NCBI GenBank assembly: GCA_963640555.1
Contig: CAVHZB010000009.1
Coordinates: 1 to 7,832, forward strand
Direction: 5' to 3'
From: F23-B02 sp963640555
GTDB taxonomy: Bacteria > Bacillota > Clostridia > Oscillospirales > Oscillospiraceae
Length of the DNA stretch: 7,832 nucleotides
Shown: one piece after another, positions 1 to 6,684 of the stretch
Position numbering within the stretch: position 1 is the stretch's first letter
Layout of the letters: every line of letters begins with the position of its first letter
Made by a program: the position numbers and the translations under genes
The notes under the pieces: model-generated
Told to the model about the DNA's origin: nothing
Databases searched by the model: none
The model's input: the letters and a program-made list of their open reading frames with translations, nothing else

Positions 1-1
1 G

Positions 2-55
2 GAGGTGGGATATATGCGCGAGGACGCATGGACGCTCAATATTACCTACGAGTAG
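2..55 (+). CDS. C-terminal end of an upstream gene (partial, unidentified)
   Basis: An open frame runs in from the left edge and ends at TAG 53-55. It encodes the last 17 residues, EVGYMREDAWTLNITYE. It lies 46 nt before the next start, on the same strand, with no terminator between them, so it is probably part of the same operon. The fragment is too short to assign a family. Alternating hydrophobic and polar residues (WTLNITYE) suggest a terminal beta strand, as in an exported beta-rich protein, but that is only a guess. An in-frame ATG at 14 would give a 13-codon peptide and is not credible as a separate gene. Confidence 0.5.
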   Translation, partial: EVGYMREDAWTLNITYE

Positions 56-90
56 AGCGAAAATAACGAAAAATTAAAAACAACTTACTT

Positions 91-96
91 GGAGGT
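91..96 (+). promoter_or_regulatory. Strong ribosome binding site for the SLH protein
   Basis: GGAGGT lies 5 nt before the ATG at 102 and is a near-perfect Shine-Dalgarno sequence. It fixes the start of the 801-aa protein. The spacer 56-101 is A-rich. I see no convincing -35/-10 pair or terminator in it, which fits read-through from the upstream gene. Confidence 0.8.
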
Positions 97-101
97 AAAA
101 C

Positions 102-2507
102 ATGAAGAAAAGATCACTGAGCCTGCTTCTGGCTCTTTTAATGGTGCTGAGCCTCATCGTGCCCGGCACCGCGGCATTTGCCGACAGCGTTGATGTACAG
201 ACTCCCGTGAGTGCAGAGAGCACTCAGCTCAAATGGGCTAAAAAGCTGGGTACCGGATGGATGAACGCTCCAAGCGTTCCGACGGTAGCCGATGACGGCG
301 TGATCGTGATGCTCGGAAAGACCATAAACAAGCTCAACTTCGACGACGGTGAGATCATTGCAAGCGGTGAGATGAGCGCGTCCCCGAGCTACGGCTATAC
401 GCCGTGCATCATAGCCGGCGACAGTGTTATAGCGCCGCTCGGCGGCGGCACGCTTCAGGCATTCGATGCAAAAACGCTCGAGAGCAGGTGGGTGTATATC
501 GACGAGCTCAAGGGTCAGGCGCTTTCGCCGATCCTGTACGCCGACGGAAAGCTCTACACCGGCTTTTGGAACGGCGAGGAAAAGAACGCAAACTTCGTAT
601 GCGTTGATGTAAAGACCGGCAGCCTCGACTGGAGCTATACCGTTAAGGGCGGCTTTTACTGGGCCGGTGCGGTCGCTGTCGGCGATTATATCTTTGTCGG
701 CACCGACGACGGTGCCAAGGGCTCAGAGGGTGACGGCACGCTGCTGGCCTTCAAAAACAGCTATGCGGAAAACGAAGAGGTAAAGCCCGTATCGAGTGCA
801 GTTCTCACCGGCTGCGGCGATGTGCGCAGCAGCCTCGCATACTCCGACGGCAAGGTTTACTTCACCACCAAGGGCGGCTATCTCTGCTCGGCAGCCGTTG
901 ACGAAAAAACGGGTGAGATAAGCGACCTCAAGACGGTGCCCTTCGGCGCTCAGAGCACCTCTACGCCCGTAATTTACGGCGATCACATTTACTTCGGAGC
1001 GGGCAGCGGCATATCCGATTCCGGCTCCACGGGCAATTTCGTCATTGCGGACAAAGAAACGCTCAAGGTGGAAAACTATGTCGCACTCAAGGGCTATCCC
1101 CAGTGCGAGATGCTCCTTTCCACGGCGTATCTTGAGAGCACCGGCTATCTGTATTTCTACAGCACCTATAATATGACCCCCGGCGGCGTTTCGCTCATAA
1201 AGGTCAAGGCAGACGATATAAGCGACACGGAGCTCGTAGAGCTTTATGATGCCGAGGGCTATGAGCAGTACTGCATCGCAAGCGTCGTAACCGATAAGGA
1301 CGGCAATCTCTATTATAAAAACGACAGCGGCTGTGTTTTCTGCCTTGCTCAGTGCATGAGCGCGGATGTATCCGTCAGCGTTTCCGACAAGGGCGGCATC
1401 GAGCTCAGCCATGCCGAGGTAACGGCATATGACCGCAACGCCGACGGAAAGATCGACATTGACGAGGTGCTTTATGCGGCTCACGACGAATACTACGACG
1501 GCGGCGCGGCAGCCGGCTACGCCAGTGCGGACAGCGAATACGGCGCATATATCACCAAGCTCTGGGGCGACGAGAGCGGAAACTTCGGCTACTATGTCAA
1601 CGATAAGATGTCCATGGGACTTTCAGACGAGGTCTCCGAAGGAGACCATGTTTATGCCTATATAACCGCAAACGCCTATCCCAACAACGACGCCTACGCA
1701 TTTTTTGACACCTACGAGCTGCCGGCTGCAGCAGGCGGCAGCGTAACGGTAAAGCTCAACTATCAGTCGGGCTATGACGAGAGCTACAATCCGGTTTTCT
1801 CCGGCTTTGACAAGGCCGAGCTCACGGCATATGCAAACGGTGAGAAGGCAGAGGGCTTTACATACAAGAGCACCGGAAACGGCGCATATGAGCTCAGCTT
1901 TGACAGGGCAGGGGAGTACACCGTTGCCGCAGCCGCGGAGAATAACGCGATAGTTCCCGCAGTGTGCAAAATAAAGGTCATCCCGCAGCCCGGCTTTGCC
2001 GATGTTTCCGAGGCAAGCTACTACTATGATGCCGTAGCGTGGGGAAGCTCCGAGAGTATAGTCCGCGGCTACAGCAGCACGGTGTTTGCACCCGACGATG
2101 CCTGCACCCGTGCGCAGATAGTCACATTCCTTTACCGCTATGCGGGCTGTCCGGCGGTGAGCGGCGAGTGCAAATTCAACGATGTCACCGATAAAAACTA
2201 CAAAGACGCGATAATCTGGGCAAGTGAGAACGGCATAGCTCTCGGCTACAGCGACACGGTATTTGCGCCCGACGATACCTGCACCCGCGCACAGGCGGTG
2301 ACATTCATGCACCGCTTCATGGGCACTAACAGCTATGACCACGACCGCAGCTTCACGGATATTACCGGAGGCGAGTATTACTACGAGGCGGTCATGTGGG
2401 CGGCCGGATGCGATATCGCAAAAGGCTTCCCCGACGGCAGCTTCCGCCCGAATGACGATTGCACGAGGGCGCAGATAGTGACCTTGATCTATCGCGCGGC
2501 AGCCTGA
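102..2507 (+). CDS. SLH-anchored surface protein with PQQ-type beta-propeller and EF-hand/beta-grasp module
   Basis: This 801-aa exported protein is probably a cell-wall-anchored ligand-capture or scaffold protein. Residues 1-27 form a signal peptide: KKR, a leucine-rich core, and likely cleavage after AFA27. Residues about 56-415 hold seven to eight PQQ/WD40-like units, each with a hydrophobic beta strand near a DG turn (for example YADGKLYTGF, GDYIFVGTDDG, YSDGKVYFTT), as in a beta-propeller. Residues 444-455 form a complete EF-hand/dockerin-type calcium loop (D444, N446, D448, G449, I451, E455). It sits in a segment (about 437-521) that resembles the DUF4430 domain of the next gene: GYYVND followed by EGDHVYAYI. 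Residues about 546-627 look Ig-like. Three SLH domains (632-801) would bind a wall polymer. There are 16 cysteines, including C411, C414 and C418. It starts 2 nt before the lipoprotein gene and upstream of the ECF genes, so a role in delivering the ECF substrate is inferred. The exact ligand is unknown, and a purely structural role is possible. Confidence 0.9.
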   Translation: MKKRSLSLLLALLMVLSLIVPGTAAFADSVDVQTPVSAESTQLKWAKKLGTGWMNAPSVPTVADDGVIVMLGKTINKLNFDDGEIIASGEMSASPSYGYTPCIIAGDSVIAPLGGGTLQAFDAKTLESRWVYIDELKGQALSPILYADGKLYTGFWNGEEKNANFVCVDVKTGSLDWSYTVKGGFYWAGAVAVGDYIFVGTDDGAKGSEGDGTLLAFKNSYAENEEVKPVSSAVLTGCGDVRSSLAYSDGKVYFTTKGGYLCSAAVDEKTGEISDLKTVPFGAQSTSTPVIYGDHIYFGAGSGISDSGSTGNFVIADKETLKVENYVALKGYPQCEMLLSTAYLESTGYLYFYSTYNMTPGGVSLIKVKADDISDTELVELYDAEGYEQYCIASVVTDKDGNLYYKNDSGCVFCLAQCMSADVSVSVSDKGGIELSHAEVTAYDRNADGKIDIDEVLYAAHDEYYDGGAAAGYASADSEYGAYITKLWGDESGNFGYYVNDKMSMGLSDEVSEGDHVYAYITANAYPNNDAYAFFDTYELPAAAGGSVTVKLNYQSGYDESYNPVFSGFDKAELTAYANGEKAEGFTYKSTGNGAYELSFDRAGEYTVAAAAENNAIVPAVCKIKVIPQPGFADVSEASYYYDAVAWGSSESIVRGYSSTVFAPDDACTRAQIVTFLYRYAGCPAVSGECKFNDVTDKNYKDAIIWASENGIALGYSDTVFAPDDTCTRAQAVTFMHRFMGTNSYDHDRSFTDITGGEYYYEAVMWAAGCDIAKGFPDGSFRPNDDCTRAQIVTLIYRAAA
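1995..2504 (+). repeat. Three tandem SLH-domain repeats
   Basis: Residues 632-801 of the surface protein hold three SLH units. Each has FxDV or FxDI, a YY/NY..A..WA helix, a GY or GF turn with FxP[DN]D, and a TRAQ motif (T669, T728, T788). The motifs are 59 and 60 residues apart. Units 1 and 2 are very similar at the DNA level around 2078-2130 and 2255-2307, exactly 177 nt apart, which suggests a fairly recent duplication or conversion. Unit 3 is more diverged and ends at the stop codon. Each TRAQ is preceded by a cysteine (C668, C727, C787). SLH domains typically bind pyruvylated secondary wall polymers. Confidence 0.92.
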
Positions 2508-2509
2508 AA

Positions 2510-3553
2510 ATGAAAAAACGGAGGATAGCACTCCTCCTCTGCGTTCTGATCTTATGCAGCCTGCTTGCAGGCTGCATGAAGAACGAGGAGGCGGTAAATT
2601 TAGCCGAGGATATTTACCTCGACTCGGACGGCATCGTCACCGCGCAGACGCTTTCGGAGCTCCGCCGGAGCGGAAATATAGTTTCGGTGCACGGAAAAAG
2701 CGGCGATTATGAATACAAGTGGACGGTTTCCGGTTCGGATATAACGCAGGAAAAGGATATCTGCATGGCGCTTGAGATAAGCGCCGGTGATGACGGCACC
2801 GTGAGCATAAAGCTGAAAAGCACGCGATCGTTCGGATTTCTGCCGGCATTATCGGTTGTTTTGCCGGAAAAATGGAATGCCCGGAGTGCGGGCGTTTATG
2901 CTTCCGGCGGTGAGCGCCTGTGCGAAGCGGCTATAACGGGAACGGATAAAACGATACTCACATTTAAGCTTACAGAAGGCGTTTTCGAGTATGTGGTCCG
3001 TGCCGACGCTGCGGCGCCGGAGACGGTCTCACCCGATGTGAAGCTCTCCGACGGCAGCCGCACCGAGCAGGATAAATACGGCACCGATCCGGTGCCGGAG
3101 GGTAAGCCCGAGCCGGTAGAGCCGGAGGACTCCGTGGTAGACACGGATAAGAAGCTGCACTGTACCATATCCATAGACTGCGCGACAATACTCGATAATA
3201 TTGAAAACCTTGATCCGGCAAAGCTTGATGTGCTCCCTCAGGACGGAATAGTGCTCGGCACGGTCACGGTCGAGTTTTATGAGGGCGAGTCGGTGTTCGA
3301 GCTGCTGCAGCGCGTCTGCCGTGAGAATGGGATACACCTTGAGGCATCGTTTACACCGGGCTACAACAGCGCCTATGTGGAGGGCATACACAATCTCTAT
3401 GAGTTTGACTGCGGCGAGACCTCCGGCTGGATGTACAGCGTAAACGGCTGGTTCCCCAACTACGGATGCAGCCGCTATGTGCTGCATGACGGTGATGTGG
3501 TGCGCTGGCGATACACATGCGATCTCGGAGCCGACATAGGAGGCGGCATGTGA
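2510..3553 (+). CDS. Lipoprotein with C-terminal DUF4430 (transcobalamin-like) domain
   Basis: This 347-aa protein is predicted to be a membrane-anchored extracellular ligand-binding protein. Residues 1-21 are a lipoprotein signal (MKKRR, hydrophobic core, lipobox LAGC) with C22 as the lipidated residue. Residues about 30-165 form a beta-rich domain I cannot name. Residues about 168-213 are a Pro/Glu/Asp-rich linker. Residues about 218-338 match the DUF4430 pattern: paired cysteines C218 and C224, VTVEFYEGESVFELLQRVC, then GETSGWMYSVNGWFPNYGC and LHDGDVVRWRYTCDLG. DUF4430 (Pfam PF14478) is related to the C-terminal domain of transcobalamin and intrinsic factor. I chose ATG 2510 because it begins the signal peptide; an in-frame ATG at 2459 would add 17 residues in front of it. 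There is no clear Shine-Dalgarno sequence, and the start is 2 nt past the previous stop, so reinitiation is likely. The stop overlaps the ecfT start by 1 nt. Corrinoid binding is inferred from the domain and the context. Confidence 0.88.
   Translation: MKKRRIALLLCVLILCSLLAGCMKNEEAVNLAEDIYLDSDGIVTAQTLSELRRSGNIVSVHGKSGDYEYKWTVSGSDITQEKDICMALEISAGDDGTVSIKLKSTRSFGFLPALSVVLPEKWNARSAGVYASGGERLCEAAITGTDKTILTFKLTEGVFEYVVRADAAAPETVSPDVKLSDGSRTEQDKYGTDPVPEGKPEPVEPEDSVVDTDKKLHCTISIDCATILDNIENLDPAKLDVLPQDGIVLGTVTVEFYEGESVFELLQRVCRENGIHLEASFTPGYNSAYVEGIHNLYEFDCGETSGWMYSVNGWFPNYGCSRYVLHDGDVVRWRYTCDLGADIGGGM
2554..2577 (+). other. Perfect inverted repeat over the lipobox codons
   Basis: ATGCAGCCTGC and GCAGGCTGCAT are exact reverse complements separated by TT. 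This gives an 11-bp-arm palindrome that would fold as about a 10-bp stem with a 4-nt loop. It begins 44 nt after the lipoprotein start and encodes C16 to C22, including the lipobox. No U-tract follows, so it is not an intrinsic terminator. It may slow ribosomes or be a by-product of Leu/Ala/Gly/Cys codon choice. Confidence 0.55.
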
Positions 3554-4443
3554 TGAGCAGGGCATTTTCATCACTTCACCCGTTCGTCGGAATTACATAT
3601 TTTACAGCGGTGCTCACGCTCACCATGCTTTATATGCACCCTGTGCTCATGATCATAAGCCTGCTTGCCTCGGCAAGCTATGCCGGCATCCTCAAGGGAA
3701 TTAAAAGGCTTGCAAAAACGCTTGCCTGTATCATTCCGTTTATGCTGCTCATGGGTGTTTTCAATGCGCTGTTCAATCATGCGGGACAGACCCCGCTTTT
3801 TTACCTCGGCAACGGCAATGCCGTGACGAGCGAGGCGCTTGTCTACGGCTTTTTTGCCTCAATGATGTTTGCAAGCGTTATACTGTGGTTTGCGTGCTTC
3901 AACGAGATAATGACGAGCGATAAGCTGCTTTTCCTTTTCGGAAGATTCAGTCCGGCAATATCACTGCTGCTTTCGATGGCTCTGCGGCTCGTTCCGCGAT
4001 TCGGCGAAAAGATACGCAGTATTTCAAAAAGCAGGGCTCAGATAGGCATGGGCACCGAGAACGGCGGCATGGTACGCAGGTTTTCAAACGGCGCGAGGAT
4101 ACTGTCGGCAGCCGTGAGCTGGGCGCTTGAGGGCTCAATAACGACGGCAGACTCGATGAAGAGCCGCGGCTACGGTACGGCGCGGCGCACGAGCTTTTCG
4201 ATCTACCGTTTTGATTCCCGTGATGCCGCAGCACTGGCGGCAACGGCTGCTGCCGCCGCCGCGGTTGTTGCGGCGGTGCTTGCAGGCGGCATATACGCGA
4301 GGTATTATCCGAGCGTTATAATAAGCGCGGCAACGCCGGTATCCGCATGCGGGACGGCGGCTTTTGCGGTGCTGTGCTTTATCCCGCATTTTACCGAAGC
4401 AAGGGAGGCGTACATATGGCGGCGTTCAGTATCCGCGATCTGA
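3553..4443 (+). CDS. ecfT: ECF transporter transmembrane component EcfT
   Basis: EcfT is the membrane coupling protein that transmits ATPase movement to the S component. The 296-aa product matches the CbiQ/EcfT family: N-terminal LHPFVGITYF, hydrophobic segments at about 10-28, 31-47, 57-75, 95-118 and 224-275, and the family block TSDKLLFLFGRFSPAISLLL leading into MALRLVPRF. The two cytoplasmic coupling-helix motifs appear as SRAQIGMG (160-167) and SMKSRGYG (201-208), the counterparts of the Ala-Arg-Gly motifs that contact the ATPases. The first lacks the classical ARG spelling. ATG 3553 is chosen because GGAGG (3539-3543) lies 9 nt upstream; an in-frame ATG at 3517 would add 12 Arg/Ser-rich residues. 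The start overlaps the lipoprotein stop in TGATG, and the 3' end overlaps the ATPase gene by 28 nt. The stretch around residues 226-243 is alanine-rich but still hydrophobic. The family assignment is secure. Confidence 0.95.
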   Translation: MSRAFSSLHPFVGITYFTAVLTLTMLYMHPVLMIISLLASASYAGILKGIKRLAKTLACIIPFMLLMGVFNALFNHAGQTPLFYLGNGNAVTSEALVYGFFASMMFASVILWFACFNEIMTSDKLLFLFGRFSPAISLLLSMALRLVPRFGEKIRSISKSRAQIGMGTENGGMVRRFSNGARILSAAVSWALEGSITTADSMKSRGYGTARRTSFSIYRFDSRDAAALAATAAAAAAVVAAVLAGGIYARYYPSVIISAATPVSACGTAAFAVLCFIPHFTEAREAYIWRRSVSAI

Positions 4444-5996
4444 GCTTTACATACCCACAGGAGCAGGAGCCTGCCATAAAAAATATCACGCTCGATATAC
4501 CCGAGGGCGAGATAACGCTCGTCTGCGGCGCGTCCGGCAGCGGCAAGAGCACCCTGCTGCGCCGGCTGAAAACCTGCCTTGCCGACCATGGCACGGCAAG
4601 CGGCAGCATACTGTTTTTCGGCAGGGAGCTTGATGAAGCTCCCGCGCAGGAGCAGGCGCGGCGCATAGGCTTTGTGTTTCAGCACCCCGACGATCAGATA
4701 GTCACCGATAAGGTGTTTCACGAGCTGGCATTCGGACCGGAGAGCCTCGGCTGGAGGCAGGACAAAATGCGCCTCGCCGTTGCCGAGGCGGCGAGCTTTT
4801 TCGGCATGACCGACAGCTTTGAGAGCAAGGTGCAGTCCCTCTCCGGAGGACAGAAGCAGCTTCTTAATCTGGCGTCGGCAGTGGCTGTGCATCCGGATGT
4901 GCTGATCCTTGACGAGCCCACAAGTCAGCTCGATCCCATTGCGGCGTCCGACTTTTTCGCTGCACTGAGGAAGCTCAACCGTGAGCTCGGACTGACGGTC
5001 ATACTTACCGAGCACCGGCTCGAGGAGGCCCTTTCCATGGCGGACAAGCTCGCCGTTCTGGATTCCGGCAGGCTTATCGCCTTCGGAACACCGGAACAGA
5101 CGGTGCTGAAAATAAAAAACAACCCGCTGTTTGAGTCGATGCCGGCTGCGGTGAGAATATTCTCGGCGCTCGGCGGCGAGGGCAGTGCGCCGCTGACCAT
5201 AGGGCAGGGCAGAGCGTTCATATCCGGGCTTGAGCCAAAGAAAGCGCTTCCGAGCAGGACAGTGCCCGAGCCGTCGGAAACGGCGGCGGAGCTGAAGGAA
5301 TGCTGGTTCAGATACGAAAAAAATGCACCCGATGTGCTGCGCGGACTCAGCCTCAGACTGCACAGAGGCGAGGTGTTCTCACTTGTCGGCAGCAACGGAT
5401 CCGGCAAGAGCACCACCGTCGGCATACTCTCCGGGACTCTAAAGCCGTACCGCGGCAGGGTAAAGCTGGACGGCAGCCGCGCCGTGGCTCTGCCGCAGGA
5501 TCCGCGTGAGCTTCTGGCGAGAGAGAGCGTACTTGACGAGCTAAGAGAAATGAATGCGCCGCAGGAGCGTGTTGATGACATAATCGAGCTTATGGAGCTC
5601 GGTGATATATTGCAGCGGCATCCGTTCGATATATCCGGAGGTGAGCAGCAAAGGCTTGCCCTCGGCAAGGCGCTGCTGAAGGAGCCCAATGTGCTGCTGC
5701 TCGACGAGCCGACGAAGGGAATGGACGGGCAGATGAAAATGCGCCTCGGGAGGCTTATGGAAGCGTTCAGGAAGCAGGGAAAGGCTGTGCTCATCGTCAG
5801 CCACGACATTGAGTTCGCCGCACGCTTTTCGGACAGGTGCGCCATGCTGTTCAGAGGCGAGATCGTGACTGAAAACACGCCGCGCGAGTTTTTCTCCGGA
5901 AACTGCTTTTACACCACCGCCGCAGCTAAGCTCAGCCGCGGCATCGTGCCTGACGCCGTGCTGTGCGAGGAGGTCATAGAATGCCTGAAGCAGTAA
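4416..5996 (+). CDS. ecfA: Fused ECF transporter ATPase (two ABC domains, EcfA-EcfA')
   Basis: This 526-aa protein contains both energy-coupling ATPases of an ECF transporter in one chain. Domain 1 (about 1-235) has Walker A GASGSGKST 38-46, Q-loop Q89 followed by HPDDQIVTDKVFHELAFG, signature LSGGQ 142-146, Walker B VLILDEPT 162-169 with catalytic E167, and switch H200. Domain 2 (about 291-495) has Walker A GSNGSGKST 325-333, Q-loop Q361, signature ISGGE 406-410, Walker B LLLDEP with E431, and H463. Both halves therefore keep their catalytic residues. They are joined by a linker of about 50 residues (240-290). Single-domain EcfA proteins are about 270-290 residues, so the length fits a fusion of two. 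ATG 4416 is preceded by GGGAGG (4403-4408). The upstream in-frame ATG 4347 would add 23 residues not expected at an ABC N-terminus. The gene overlaps ecfT by 28 nt and the S-component gene by 16 nt. Confidence 0.95.
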   Translation: MAAFSIRDLSFTYPQEQEPAIKNITLDIPEGEITLVCGASGSGKSTLLRRLKTCLADHGTASGSILFFGRELDEAPAQEQARRIGFVFQHPDDQIVTDKVFHELAFGPESLGWRQDKMRLAVAEAASFFGMTDSFESKVQSLSGGQKQLLNLASAVAVHPDVLILDEPTSQLDPIAASDFFAALRKLNRELGLTVILTEHRLEEALSMADKLAVLDSGRLIAFGTPEQTVLKIKNNPLFESMPAAVRIFSALGGEGSAPLTIGQGRAFISGLEPKKALPSRTVPEPSETAAELKECWFRYEKNAPDVLRGLSLRLHRGEVFSLVGSNGSGKSTTVGILSGTLKPYRGRVKLDGSRAVALPQDPRELLARESVLDELREMNAPQERVDDIIELMELGDILQRHPFDISGGEQQRLALGKALLKEPNVLLLDEPTKGMDGQMKMRLGRLMEAFRKQGKAVLIVSHDIEFAARFSDRCAMLFRGEIVTENTPREFFSGNCFYTTAAAKLSRGIVPDAVLCEEVIECLKQ

Positions 5997-6682
5997 AAAA
6001 ACGCCGTGCATGGGTCTCGGCTGCCTCACTCGCTCTTTCGGCCGCAGTGCTTGCCGTTGAGACGGTGCTATGGAAAAACAGGCAGTATTACCTGACCTCG
6101 GTGATCATCATACTGCTTGCATTTGCAATGATCTTCGCCCGCTTTGAGCGCAGGCGTCCGCAGGCTCGCGAGATAGTCATTCTCGCCGTCATGACGGCAC
6201 TTGCGGTAGCGGGCAGGGCGGCATTTTATTGGGCGCCGCAGTTTAAGCCCGTTTGCGCGATAGTCATAATAACGGCGGTCGCCTTCAACGCCGAGGCGGG
6301 CTTTATGACCGGCGCTGCCGCCGGGCTCGTTTCAAATTTTTTCTTCGGGCAGGGACCGTGGACACCGTGGCAGATGCTCGGCTTCGGACTCGTGGGCTTT
6401 CTTGCTGGACTCGTGTTCTATGACAGAGCGGTAAAAAAACTGCCGCTTCTGCTGTACGGCTTTTTTTCCGTCCTTATCGTGTACGGGGTCATCGTTGACA
6501 CGGGAAGCCTGCTTATGTACTCGCAGGCTGTGTCGTGGAGGGCGCTGCTGGCTATGTATGCCTCCGGCTTTGTCTTTAACCTCATCCATGCCGGCAGCAC
6601 CGTGATTTTTCTGTGGCTTCTCGGAGATCCGCTTCTGTCTAAACTCAAAAGAATAAAAATTAAATACGGAATGCTCCGATAG
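5981..6682 (+). CDS. ECF transporter substrate-specific (S) component, substrate unproven
   Basis: This 233-aa polytopic membrane protein is the likely substrate-binding subunit of the transporter. Hydrophobic segments lie at about 11-30, 38-54, 64-84, 89-117, 130-147, 154-178 and 187-214. This is one more than the usual six, because of an extra N-terminal helix followed by a basic loop (FERRRPQAR, 55-63). The next helix is alanine-rich (AVMTALAVAGRAAF, 69-82), as expected for the S-component helix that docks on EcfT. The motif SNFFFGQGPWTPWQM (118-132) resembles a conserved block I recall from Clostridial S components annotated only as ECF S component; related proteins include vitamin and cobalamin S units. 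ATG 5981 follows AGGAGGT (5968-5974); a GTG at 5963 would add six residues and is less likely. The start overlaps the ATPase gene by 16 nt. The DUF4430 neighbour makes a corrinoid the leading candidate substrate, but this is inference. Confidence 0.88.
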   Translation: MPEAVKKRRAWVSAASLALSAAVLAVETVLWKNRQYYLTSVIIILLAFAMIFARFERRRPQAREIVILAVMTALAVAGRAAFYWAPQFKPVCAIVIITAVAFNAEAGFMTGAAAGLVSNFFFGQGPWTPWQMLGFGLVGFLAGLVFYDRAVKKLPLLLYGFFSVLIVYGVIVDTGSLLMYSQAVSWRALLAMYASGFVFNLIHAGSTVIFLWLLGDPLLSKLKRIKIKYGMLR

Positions 6683-6684
6683 AC

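Noticed and set aside
56..101. Possible cobalamin riboswitch or promoter before the SLH gene
   Set aside because: The 46-nt spacer is too short for a cobalamin riboswitch and has no B12-box-like or -35/-10 pattern. Any such control must lie upstream of the window.
723..1484. Minus-strand frame of 253 codons opposite the beta-propeller
   Set aside because: The + strand shows consistent propeller repeats. The minus frame shows no family motif and no ribosome binding site evidence.
1623..2531. Minus-strand open frame of 302 codons opposite the SLH domains
   Set aside because: It lies wholly opposite a clearly coding SLH region, has no recognisable domain, and arises from the GC-rich codon bias of the + strand gene.
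4254..4278. GC-rich hairpin (about 9-bp stem) inside ecfT
   Set aside because: It falls in a run of alanine and valine codons of a transmembrane segment, and repeated GCC/GCG codons explain the self-complementarity.
4305..5878. Long minus-strand frames (352 and 317 codons) opposite the fused ATPase
   Set aside because: The + strand frame carries two complete sets of ABC motifs. The opposite frames are low-complexity shadows rich in Ser, Arg and Ala.
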